Source of the DNA: Brachypodius melanocephalos
Lineage: Eukaryota; Chordata; Aves; Passeriformes; Pycnonotidae
Assembly (NCBI GenBank): GCA_013398615.1
Contig: VZSR01001459.1
Span: 7,851,687 to 7,915,686 of the forward strand
Length of the DNA stretch: 64,000 bases
Reading direction: 5' to 3'
A model generated the notes under the pieces. It did not search any database, was not told the origin of the DNA, and worked only from the letters and a program-made list of their open reading frames with translations. Both the position numbers and the translations under genes were made by a program. Shown here piece by piece: positions 37,110 through 48,290 of this stretch (position 1 is its first letter; each line of letters opens with the position of its first letter).

Positions 37110-37793
37110 TTCTATTCAGCTTTTATTAAGCCTGTCTCCAAATTAGGCAGCTGATGAAGAACAAGCCTTGCAGTGATGCTGCCTGCGCTCCCCGGCCCCT
37201 CACCCCACGCTGCGGGTCCTGACTAATCTCAGCACTATTGGTCTTAGAGATTTTCGATACCTTGGCTGTGAATTTAATATAAAACTAGATAAAGATAAGC
37301 CACCTTTCACCAGCTAGGACCAATCAAGATTTCACTGCTCCTTTCAGCAGGACTGTTAGTTTTTGGACTCGATCAAAGTGTACTTGCAACTAATTATGTA
37401 CTAAGATCACTGTATCAGCTGCACTGGGCAGTGCTCCCCTCCCTTGATAATCAACACATCTCTGGCATTCTCATCCCAATGCAGAATAAAGCTGTTCTTC
37501 CTCTGGCAAAAGCCCCAAAGTACAGCTGTTGCCACTAGTATATAATTTACACTCCTCTGAATCACCATAAGGGAATGGAGCAAATCCCAGATGCAGGATC
37601 TCCCCCAGCTGATTTCTGCAATACAAATTACTGAAGATGGGCTTCACTTTTTTTTTTTCTGTTGAACTGGCAGAGTGCTCCACATCCTTAAGTGCCTATT
37701 TTTCTGCAGCACACAAGGCTCCAGATCAAGGAGTTTGTCAGAGTCAATATCCAAAAATATGATGAAGTATAGTGCACATCCTCTTTCATTTAA

Positions 37794-38160
37794 TAGAATC
37801 ACAGGGCAGTTTAGGCTGGAAGGGACTTTAAAGATCATCCAGTTGAACCCCCTGCCACAGGCAGGGACACCTTCCACTATCCCAGGCTGCTCCAAGCCCT
37901 GTCCAGCCCAGCCTTGGACACTTCCAGGGATGGGGCAGCCACAGCTTCTCTGGGCAGCCTGTGCCAGAGCCTCCCAACTCTCACAGTGTTCAGTTTCTTT
38001 CTAACATCAAATCCAAATCTCTCCTTGCTTAGTTTAAAACCACTGGCCCTCCCCTATCACTATCTGCCTGTGTAAATAGTAGCTCTCCCTTTTTCCTCTA
38101 AGTACCCTTTAAGCACTGAAAGACTCCATGAGGTCTTATCAGACCCTTCTCTTCTTCAAA
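37794..38160 (-). mobile_element. CR1 LINE 3' tail, antisense
   Basis: The + strand starts TAGAATCACAGGGCAGTTTA and continues through GGAAGGGACTTTAAAGATCA, CCCCCTGCCACAGGCAGGGA, CACTTCCAGGGATGGGGCAG and CTTCTCTGGGCAGCCTGTGC. These are reverse-complement CR1 3' sequence in correct order over about 365 bases. It is the longest and best preserved repeat in the window. The open frames over it are by-products of the element. Confidence 0.95.
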
Positions 38161-38354
38161 CAGTACTTTCTTGTTAAAATCTACTGAAGTCCAGTACAGG
38201 ACAGAACTGCACCGCAGGTTTCTCCCAGAAAATTGCGTTTAAAGAGCTCTGAGTTTAAAAAGCAAGATTTCTAATTATGGCCGTAAGTAAGTGCAGTGGA
38301 AACCCCAAGATCACGGTTTATTTCACAAACCGCTGGCATCTGCTGGTATCCCGT

Positions 38355-38381
38355 GGAGCACCAGCTCCAGCTGGGTGCTCC
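38355..38381. repeat. Near-perfect 12-base hairpin with almost no loop
   Basis: GGAGCACCAGCT at 38355-38366 faces AGCTGGGTGCTCC at 38369-38381 across a 2-base spacer, with one bulged base. GC-rich, unlike the other hairpins in this window. No function seen. Confidence 0.65.
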
Positions 38382-41300
38382 TGGGTGTGCTGCCACCCTC
38401 CCACCCCCAGCACATCCCCATCCCCAGATTCTTTTTCTTGTAATCCTGAAACTGTGAAACCCAGTCAAACTTACAGTCCTCCTCAGGGAGGCTGGCTGGA
38501 CTCTGCTTCTTCCTGCACTGCTCTTCTACCCCTGGGTTTTGTGGGCTCTGCTCTGTGGACGAAGCACTGCTCTTTCCAGGATGCCCAGCTCTGGCTGGCT
38601 AACAGAAAATAATAGAGAATAATTGGAACAGAAACCCTGGGCACCCACGTATCAAGTCAAGACAGTGCATTTTAATTTTTTCCCCTCGGTTTCTGCATCG
38701 CTGTAGGTTAGCCTAATTGATTCGTGTTCTCACCAAATTAAAGACACAGCACGCAGACAGCATGCCAGTGAAAAAATATGGCAACAGCAAAAGTTTACAA
38801 ATTTAATTTGCAATTGTTTTAGCAAAACAGCTCAGTCCACTCCTTCAGTTTTGGAAAGTAATCAGCTCGTGCTAGAGGAAGTTACCAGCTCCCAGGCAGG
38901 AGCACTATAACGCAGACGTATTTCATCAGAGATTAAGACCAGTTTTTCAGTTAAGAAGTGGATTTTGCAAGTGAGGCAACACTGCAAGTCACAATTCTGT
39001 GGGCTTAGGATCCCAGAGGAGGGGAATACCTGGAGAGTAATGCCAGGGAACAAGTACTTGTGCCAAATTTCCTTTTGAAAGCAATGCTGGTGTAAATCCC
39101 AGCGAAGCCCCGAATTGTCACTTTGGTGCTAAAAGGGATCCCCCAAAGCAGGTCTATTTTCCCAGGCTGCTGTCAGAAGGCAAAACCAGGGTTTCCATTG
39201 CCTCCAGAGAAAGGGTTAAACCAAGCTTTCAGTCCCCTGGTTCAAACCGCCCAGCGAGCACTCCCTGCCCAAATTACAGCAGTGCACACATCCAACAGAT
39301 GCCGTTCAGACAGGGGCTTTCCTTGCCCTGAGGTACAGTTCAGTTTGTCCATTCTAGTGTGCAATTACAGAATCAATAAAACATCCCTTTGAAACTCCCT
39401 GGACTAGTGCCGACACGCAGACAGTAGTCAAGCTGACATTTTTTTGCTGTTTCCGTTATTATCACCGTCAAGCCTTCTGAGAAGCAAAACACATCAAAAC
39501 CCGGGCGCCGCAAAAGCAAAGGAGGAAAAGCAAACGTGAGGGCTGAGGTTTTTGTTCCTTGTGTCGGCATCTCATCGCTCCCCAGGCGAGCACACCGGGC
39601 ATACCTGCGAACAAAACCCGCTCAAAGCCACGGGGAAACGCGGCACTTCCGAAAAGCACGTGTGCCCCACCCTCCTCCTCTTCCAACACATCAACATCCC
39701 CATGTTGCCGTTTTCCTGGGGAGAGGAGGGAATTGCTGGTGGTAGATCACCTGGCCTGAATGGGGAAGCTCTGATTTGGGGATGACCTTATCAGGAAAGC
39801 AAATACCAAGCGTCCTGTAGCTCGCTGTGTGCTCATGAATGCGGCGTGAGATGTGGACTGTATGTGGAAGTTGGGAGGTGGGGTTGAAATCTCGCCATCC
39901 ATCTGTTTCTGAGCAGTGCCTGAAACACTGAAATAGAAATGGGAAGCTGCAGAGTGCCAGGAGTGGAACCTGGGAAGAAAAAATGCAGGAGCAGGACAAC
40001 AAAGAGAAGGATATTGAATTAGCATGCTCAGAATGATTCAAAGGACAATCGGATGACCAAGGACAGGCACAGCAGAGATTTATTCACTGTCCATGAAAAT
40101 GCAACCCTTTCTCCTATAAGAATTAGCAAAATCCACCCAAATAGAGGGAAAAATGTAAAGCTGAAGGTCTTCGAAGCACTTCTTAAAATTACCACCTTCA
40201 AATGTTTATTTTCATGCTCACTACATAAATCACAAATGATTTTATCATTCATTTTGAGCTTTAAAGCCTGGTGTGTATGATCAGCATCTCACATACCTAC
40301 ATTTCCAGGGACAAAAAAAATGGAAAATTCCTCCAAAGTACTACTTCTGTACTTGATAAGCCATAAAACTTGTTACTAAGGCCAGAGCATTCCCTCAGCT
40401 CTCCTCCTCACCAGGCAGGGCATGGGAACAAGAACGACAGACTCTCCCAAACAGACCTGCCACGACAACCACTGATAAGGAAAGCCCACCCTCAGGATAA
40501 TGAGCCTTTCCAATTTCACAGCAGACTCCTGAATTTCCCTTAAACACAGGCATCACAAACCTCACAGCCAGAAATAACCCATTTGTAAGAGTTTGTCAGT
40601 TGAAAAAGGGCAGCACAGGTGAGTTAGAGGGATGCTCAGCAACCAAGCCTCAGCAACGTATGACTCTTAAAAACCTTCAGCATTCACAAACTTTCTTAAA
40701 ACCGCTTGAACCCTTATTTGAATTAATCCCTGCCACTCAAAGGTTATGGGCTGATTCAACTGTTTGCAAATAGCAATAAAATCACTCATAACAAAGTTTG
40801 CATTCTGATAGTTCTTCACACACTGATGGCCTAGGCCTCCCAGACAGAAGGAATATGCCTGCAAGGCAGTGGTGGGGGAAAGGAGCTGTGCATCCATTTC
40901 CCAGACCTGAAAAAGGCAGGTTAAATAACCTCCCAGTGCCCTACAAAGCAGCTGAATAAAAACCACAATCCAACTCTCCCAAGTTCAAAGGTTAATTTAT
41001 AAGATTATATTTCCTCCCAGAGGATGCTCACGTGTCTTCTATACCGACATAGGCCAAATAATAACTCATTTGGAGAGCAGCTTATTTTGAAGAGGTTTCA
41101 CATTTAGTGATGAGCACAAGGAGGAGAGAGGGAGGATGTCTCACGTTCAGACTCTGTCTCAGGATATATCTTTTTGCCAGACCAGTTCTCTTTGTGGTGT
41201 AAGATCACGGGTGTTGTTAACTGTAAAAACCCCTTTTAAAGCTACCGAAGCTGAAGATAATAAGGTTGTGTCATCCGTACAAATACTCTGTACTGGAATG

Positions 41301-41732
41301 AGCATGCTGGTGCACCAGAGGAAGAGCTGGCTGAACACAAAACAGGCAGAGCAACAGAAACCGAGAAGATCCTCGAGCCTGGCTTGTTAGGAGTGACCTA
41401 AAATGGCCCATTTTGACTCACTCCTCTCTACCTCCTCCATCAGAGGATTCAAAGGGAAACTGCAATTCAACCTTCGTGGCTGTAGCACGACTGCAACAAA
41501 ACTATTTTTTGCCATGAAAGAAAAAAACAAGTTGCGGGTGCCTGAATGCTGATAGATCACTTTTGCTTTAAGAGAACATCATGTCAATCAAAACTAAATT
41601 CCTTATGCTCATCACAGGAGCTTGCAACCAAGCAATACAAAAATCTCATTCGAGTTCAACCAGTAATGTGTTCAAAGGCTTCCCAATCTGCTCTGTCTCT
41701 GGCATCAGCAGCAGACAGAGAACAGCCAGAAG

Positions 41733-41780
41733 AGATTGAAAAAAAAAATAAATTTAAAAAATAAAATAAAATAAAAATCG
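41733..41780. repeat. A-rich AAAAT simple repeat
   Basis: A run of A is followed by TAAATTTAAAAAATAAAATAAAATAAAAAT-type units. Simple repeat, no coding meaning. Confidence 0.8.
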
Positions 41781-42109
41781 CTTGCTGTGCAAAGTAGAAA
41801 GGCCGCTAAACCAAAATAAAAATAAGCATTAGAATGTGTGTGTTGGACTAAAGGGATGTACAGCAGGCTGAAATGTGCTACATCTTCCTCACTGGTGAGG
41901 AAAGACCTCTATAACTCACCATGAGCTTTGATCACTCGTAAGCTATCAGCAATTTCTTTGCTGCTTGAGTAAATATAAGTCATTCACAGCTGAAACATAA
42001 TTTCTCTCTCTTTCCCCTGCCACTATATGTTGTGTGCGAATATGTCTTGTATATAGGCACACTAACACAGCGTGCTGTTCAAATACACATCAGAGTTCAC
42101 CAGATGGTG

Positions 42110-42760
42110 GGGATTGCCAGACACTCGTCGTTGCCATGAGCTCGGAGCCATGGTGTAACTCATGAATGATGTGTCTAAGCTGTAAGTGGGTTTTGCATAG
42201 TTACATTCCCCTCACCGACACAAAACTCGACATAAAACTCTGTTTTCTGATTCTGCCCAACCTGCAACAGTTTAGAATTGTGAGAAGGCGTAAGGGAGTG
42301 TTTGGTATCATGTCGGGTTTTTTTTTTCTCCTCCTCCCAGAGACACGGCTCTGAAGGAGCTATTTTCATCTGGGGGTTATGATTCACACCCCTACACGCA
42401 AAATTATACAGTTTAATAAAGCTGTGGCCACAGTCAGTGCCCATGTTTGGGCACAATCTAAAAAACCCAACCTCAGAAAAAACAAAGATGTTTTACCAAA
42501 AGTAAGCGAGGTTTTAAGAGGCAATCATCTTAATTATGCATAGAAAAAATATATGAGATTGGGGTTTAAGTTTTGTGTACGGGCCTCAGCACGTACTTGG
42601 GCATTAAGACATTTGGGCAATAAATTATGTGAGCATACTCTGGTAAGGATGTGAATGTTAGGTGAATTGGCAATTTCCTAGTCTTTAATTAATGATGGTG
42701 TTGAGAAGGAATGCGGCCTTCCTTCTAAATTAACAATGCTTTTTAATCAGCAAGCGAATC
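42110..42760. promoter_or_regulatory. Candidate conserved regulatory block
   Basis: The block shows several features typical of conserved vertebrate non-coding elements. It has isolated CpGs (for example ACACTCGTCGTTGCCATG near 42121-42138 and GGCGTAAGG near 42287-42295). It has an AT-rich second half with TTAATTAATG and AATAAATTATG cores around 42620-42700. No substantial open frame crosses it. I cannot test conservation here. Confidence 0.25.
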
Positions 42761-45700
42761 TGCGTGTTTGAAGCAGAAGGTAGCTCTAGGCTTGCAAAGA
42801 AAGGAAGAGAGGCTCCAGAGGAAAAAAAGCTGGAAACCTGGCAATGCACACAGGGTCCTACCAGACCCTCTTTACTGCCTCCAGCAGAACCTGTATCTTA
42901 TCCAAGGTCTCTAACAGCCAGTGATGAAATAAAAACCAAGGGAAAAGGAGAAAGCCAAGAGCTAGGAAGAGTTTCCATCTGATTTGGAAGGGTGGGGAGA
43001 TGGACAAGTTATGTCTGCTGAGCAGAGCCAAGGAGAAACTCTGACCCAACACCAGGCAGATGCCAGGGCATACCTAATTCCAAAGGTGGAGGGCTTGTAT
43101 CCTTTAGACATTTCCACCTACAATACAACCACAGCATGCAGAGAGGCCATGGATCTCCATCCAACATGAGGACACAGCATTAAGCTATCTGGTAACCCAG
43201 TAAAGCATTGTGGAAAACAGTCCTTTTACTATTGGTTTCCTAATTTATTCCAACAAAACACATTCTGCCCATCTAGTTACTGAATATAATTCACCTTTCT
43301 TATTTTTAGCCCCTCACAGACTGAAGTCTGTTGAACAAAATCGGTTTCTGTGCCATCAATGCTCAGGAGAGACAATTAATTTTTAAGATCAGGGATGTAT
43401 TCTTACCTGCATATTAAATTTTAGAACGGCCTAATGGTTTAAAACATTAAGGGGAAAAAAAAAAAAAAGTAGGAAAAAGATTGTTCCAAGCAGCATTTGT
43501 TATTCTAAGGTTTTAGTAAGGATTGGATGCCTCCAAGGGTTGGGGCTTCAGCTCCACTTAAGCACACAAGTTCACTATCCAAAACTTCTTTGAACTAATA
43601 AAATCCCTGGAGGTTATCAGATTGGGCTGAACACGGACTACGGTTTTCAACTCCTCCCCTTTTATCTGTAAATACCATGAGAGGAGCTCTCTAGCACCCG
43701 AAGTCAAATAGTTTCCTGTCTTGGCTGGGACCCACTTGGGCAAACACTGGAGGCCATGAAAAGCAGTTGGATGCAGGCTCTGGGCAGGCAAGGCTGTGTC
43801 AGTCACTGCCGGCTCACCCCGGCCCCGCTTCCAGGAGCGTGTTTCAGCACGATGTGGCTGGGTTAAGTACAAACCCTGCACATTTCTGACTCCCAGATAA
43901 CTTTCCGAGGCCACAGGGAACACTGTTTCCCTTCTTGCAAGGCAGCATCTTCCCCTCCTGGGGCAGATATGCCCCCAGCACTGCATCCCCTATAATTCAA
44001 GGTGTTGGGTCAACCCTCATGAACACAAACATTTCCCCCCATCCTCACCAAACCATCCTCTCTTGCCCAGGAGTATCAGTGAGCACTGAAGAGCCTGAGC
44101 CCTCTGGATATTCAGCTCCCCCCATCCAACAACAGACATCTCATGCCCAGCCACAGCCTATTCAGATGGAGGAAGAAAACAGGGAATCAAAAAGTCCTCT
44201 GTCTGGCACAAACGTTCCTGCTGGGAGCTGAGCACACACTGAATAGCCTGTTCATGGTATCTGTGCTAAAAGTAAGGACCTGGCTTTATTTCTTTGTTGA
44301 TGTTGATATAACTTAAGAAGCTGAAATAGTCGAAACTGGGAAATCTGGGGAATAGAAGGCCCGCACAGGGGGCAGAGGCATCCCACACACCCCCCACCAT
44401 CCTTACTGTTATTTCCCACTCAAGGAGCAGAGCAGCACTTTATTCTCTCAAACAGACAGAATATATGGTGGTGGGGAAGCACAAGTGTACAAAGCAATAA
44501 TGAAAAAACTATGTTGTGCTCCTGACTGAAGTGACTGGCAGTTTGAAAGGTACACATGTGTGACAGTAAAATAAAAATGCATGTAAGTTCTGTTTGGATA
44601 GGATGTCCAAGTTTAATTCAGGCTAGTTACTACTAGTAGCCTCAACCCCTCTCAAAAAGTCAGACTCAATTCAATTAAAATGTCTTTTCGCATTTGGGTT
44701 TGGGGTTTTTTTGGAGGTGAATATTCCTGATTTTTTAGGCTACTTTTTAAACAACGCTTCCCTGGCTACTGAATGCTCCAAGGCTCTGTATCTCATGGCT
44801 CCACTGAGAACAGACAGCTCTTTCTTACTAAGAAAGTACTCTAAAATTTTCACACAATACCAAACCACAGCCATCCTATCACCTTTAAAAGAGATGATGT
44901 TTTCTTCCTTTTGGAGCATCTTAGCCTTTTTTTTTTCAGCTAGACCAGCTATGAGCAGGATCTTCCACAGTGACATTTTCAGAGCTACTTAAGATGTTTT
45001 GATTGCCCAAATTCAAACAGCTCTTTAAAAAAAAAAAAAAAAAGAAAAAGAAATTCTCCTTGGCAGTTTTGCAAATCTCATCCTAAACCTTAACATGTTT
45101 CTGCAACACGAGGCCCTCGTTAGCCTCGGAAACCGATGGTTTCCAAAAGCTGTGGATGCGTGGGAGTCCTCGATGCCCCGTGTCAAGTCAGCCATCACCC
45201 GCAGCAAGAACCATTTCACAGGACTGCCAGGCAGCATCCCTCACCAAGAACAGCCCCACTTGTCTGCAGGTTCAACTCCACAAGGGAACCCAGGGCAGCC
45301 CAACGCCAAAAGCAGGCGCAGATCTCACCCCTGAGACACAAAAGCAGGGGACAAGGCTGAGGAAAGCCAGCACAGAGCCGGGGAAGGAGGCAGGCTGGCT
45401 CTGGCTCAGCTCCCTGGCACAATAGACCTTTGGGGAGCTGGACTTCCAGCTATGAGCCCAAACACCTTCATTTCTTAATGAAATGGTGCTCACAAAGCAA
45501 TCATTGTGGGAGCATGGGCAGGCAGAGCCCCGCTCCTCTCCAGCACGCTCCACAATGCAGCACATGTCCTGGCCATAAAGTTATCCAGGCAGTTGCTTCC
45601 TTGCCTGAGTGCCTACTACAACCATGGCCTCTGGATGCAAATTACTGGCTTTTATAGGTTCCTAAAAACATTTCACTGTGTCTGCTGAACAACGTGGGAG

Positions 45701-46354
45701 TTGTAGAAAGGGCCCGATGATGGCAATGGTGCAATTAAAAGCTGTGAGCGGAAAAAAAAAAAAAAGCCTATCAGATTCCTTCTTCCAGACAGAAAAACTG
45801 GTAAAAGCGTACTTCTTGGAAATAGTTTAAAAGAAAATGTCAAAGTAAATAAATAAAAAAAAAGCCATGTTCACCCCCGCCCCGTAATCCCTCAAGTTTC
45901 CAACAGCTTCCCTGCTCAGTGCCTGAGAAGGAAACTGTATATGCTAGAGCACGTCCCTAAGCCCTGTGCTCTATCTCAGAAAGAAAAGAGATAGAGAAAC
46001 TCTCCCTATCTAATCACCAGCCCCGTCTGGGACTAACAGAAGTTACTATCTCTGCCTGCCTGTCAGGAGCTGCACAAAACCCATCGGTGCTGGGGCTGAT
46101 ATGGGAGCAAGAGGTGTGAGGGCTGTAAAACCGCCCTGCAGCTTTGGGATGGGCACCCAACCCACATCAACATCCCTGGGGAACAGCCTGATCCCAGAGA
46201 GCCAGACCCCTGTGCTGGGATGGCAGGAGGACCTCAGATAAACCCTGCCCTCGGGGGTCCTTGGACCAGCACAATGTTATTTACTGATGAAGAACTCACC
46301 TCCTAAAATGGGGACATTCTGTTATTTCACCTGCTGCAGGGTTCAAGTCTCAAT

Positions 46355-46548
46355 CTACTGTGAGGGTGGTGAGGGCCCAGCACAGGTTGCCCAGGGAAGC
46401 TGCGGATGGCCATCTCTGGAAGTGTCCAAGACCGAACTGAATGGGGCTTTGAGCAACCTGATCTAGTGGAAACTGACCCAGCAGGGGCATTAAAACTACA
46501 TGGTCTTTAAGGTCCTTTCCAACCTAAACCATTCAGTGAGTCCATGAT
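46355..46548 (+). mobile_element. CR1 LINE 3' tail, sense
   Basis: CTGTGAGGGTGGTGAGGGCCC-like start, then GGTTGCCCAGGGAAGCTG, TGGAAGTGTCCAAGACC, TGGGGCTTTGAGCAACCTGA and TTTAAGGTCCTTTCCAACCT, ending at ACCATTCAGTGAGTCCATGA. This is the sense 3' end of CR1 over about 195 bases. Confidence 0.93.
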
Positions 46549-47594
46549 TAAAGCAGAAAAAGAATGAGGTGAACTTCCTCATCCAAATGCTAAACTATCC
46601 CAAACCTTCTGCGCACTGAATTCCCCATTAACATTTATTTGGTGCGCTAAAACCTACAGAGGGGGATGACTTCTGCTGTTTCCTCCTTCTCCAAAAAAAT
46701 TAATTTACAGCCACATCAGCTGGCAGTGCTGCTAACATCCAAGTGGGTGGCCTGCATTAGCCCTCACTGACAGCATGGGGACCCACCCAGCCCATTCCCA
46801 GCTTAAATGTGTAGGGCCAACACTGGGTTTTGAACACATCTGGGCAGGAGTTAGTCCCAAGCAGCCTCTGTGCCTAATACAGGAACTTCCTCCGACAGCA
46901 CATTACCACACACTCCAAGTACAGGCATGCTGCTGTTTCTCCAAGCATTAGCTGTGGCCTCAAACAATCAAGAAGCTTTTTTTTTTTAAACCCCCCCTCC
47001 CTTTTTTTTTTTTTTTTTGGAGAAATGATCAAACCGGGGGTGGGGACAGAACATCCTGCGTGAAACCGCATCCTGAACAAGCATCACCACGATTCACTGT
47101 AAATAAATACTCTCTCCTTGCAGCACTTCCGTCAACTGTCACTGCCTTGGCTCCAATCACCTTTCAAGTCCAAACAGGAAAGCAGAGAAAAGCGAGTGAG
47201 ATGGCAGATATGAGGTTTAATTTGCTTTTCACTGCAGTTTTCATTGGTGGTGCGCTTCCAATTCGTCGGCATTGCCAGCTGCCTGGAATCACTCCTGGAC
47301 CCAGTTTTTTCCTGTTAACCTTCATAATTGTATTATTATGGGCAAGCCCACAAACCGTGCTACAAAAAAAGCTGTAAAAAGTGCAGCTTCCACCCTTTAT
47401 TAGATAAGCAGTCAGATCCAAACCCAGCTGCTGCAGACAGAGAGGCAAACGCAGATTTACTGAACATGTTTCTTCACCTATGTTTTACATAATGCAAGAT
47501 GTGCCTGCTTAAAAAAAAAAAAAAGCTGCCGGGGGGTGCAAAAGGATTACAGGAGGAAATAAGTTTGACCTCAATTTTCTTGAAAACTTACAAA

Positions 47595-47597
<3 letters not shown>

Positions 47598-47641
<44 letters not shown>
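47598..47641. repeat. (AT)22 microsatellite
   Basis: Uninterrupted AT dinucleotides over 44 bases. Likely length-polymorphic. Confidence 0.98.
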
Positions 47642-47643
<2 letters not shown>

Positions 47644-48009
47644 TTGAGAAGATCACAGATGTGAGGGGATAGTAGTGTCAGGCAGGAGCTACCTCACTCT
47701 GTTCACGTGAGCTGGCTGAGGGGTGGGACAGCTGCACACCTCACAGGGTTTTGTAGGAGCTCATGATGAGGAAGAAGAAGAAGAGGAGCTGCCTCTCGTG
47801 CGCACCCCCTCGTGGGCACAGCCACGGGCACCAAGGCTGGAGTCTGCACTGATGTGCTTGTCCAGGGGATGAAAACCAGAGGAAAACCCTCCTGAACCTC
47901 CCTCAGACCAAACCAGAGTGCAGCCTCCTTGCCTTCAGGAGGGGAGCAAACCCCTTCTGGCAGCTGCATCCCTCCTGGGTGTGCCGGGATGGGCGGGATC
48001 CCCTCCCTG

Positions 48010-48290
48010 CTGCACACGCACCCAACGAGCAATTTAATTAATAAAAGTAAAACTGAAGTATTACATGTAGCAGCAAAGCATTATTAAAAGCCATAACGTC
48101 TCAAAAGGTTCCTATGAAGTCATGTTCTTACAATTCACTCTGAAGAATTTAAAGACAAAATTACATGCTTGGTAATACTCCGGGGAGCACGCTTTTCTAT
48201 GTGGCCCATTGTTTGTGTATGATGCATGGCTTTGAGAAAGTGGCATTGTTAAAGGGATCATAAATCACAACGGGGAAGCTTGATTTTTTT
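48010..48290. promoter_or_regulatory. Candidate conserved enhancer with SOX-like and homeodomain cores
   Basis: AGCAATTTAATTAATAAAAG near 48029-48048 gives overlapping homeodomain cores. CCCATTGTTTGTGTATGATG near 48207-48226 contains a SOX-type ATTGTTTG core. GATCATAAATCACAAC lies near 48256-48271. Sparse CpGs are retained (ATAACGTC, CTCCGGGG). No open frame crosses it. Enhancer status is inferred from motif density only. Confidence 0.28.

Larger units (their letters stand above)
31033..37793. other. Non-coding DNA, A-rich simple repeats, no gene recognised
   Basis: No exon or RNA gene is recognised. A-rich tracts lie at about 34617-34645 and 36162-36275, and T-rich DNA at 34999-35013. A perfect AT-only palindrome sits at 34470-34487. 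A double hairpin is at 37047-37109. An enhancer-like patch at 37228-37335 has GATAAG and CCAAT-type cores. A GC-richer stretch at 33100-33560 resembles an old 3' UTR or degraded repeat, but I cannot name it. Confidence 0.5.
38161..46354. other. Non-coding DNA with candidate regulatory patches
   Basis: No gene is recognised. The stretch holds a hairpin at 38355-38381, a loose CpG-richer patch at about 39495-39665, an AAAAT-type simple repeat near 41733-41780, and A runs at 43447-43460, 45026-45042 and 45749-45763. A long motif-dense non-coding patch lies at 42110-42760. Open frames on both strands at 43558-43986 and 45025-45690 reflect local GC-rich sequence and match no known protein. Confidence 0.5.

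Noticed and set aside
37675..38004. 109-codon open frame
   Set aside because: Half of it is antisense CR1 3' sequence. Such frames are common in that repeat and are not genes.
42091..42110. CTCF site around CACCAGATGGTGGGG
   Set aside because: Only a partial match. The core GGC position is changed, so it is too weak to list.
47703..48032. 109-codon minus-strand open frame in a GC-rich patch
   Set aside because: It starts at TTG and matches no family I recognise.
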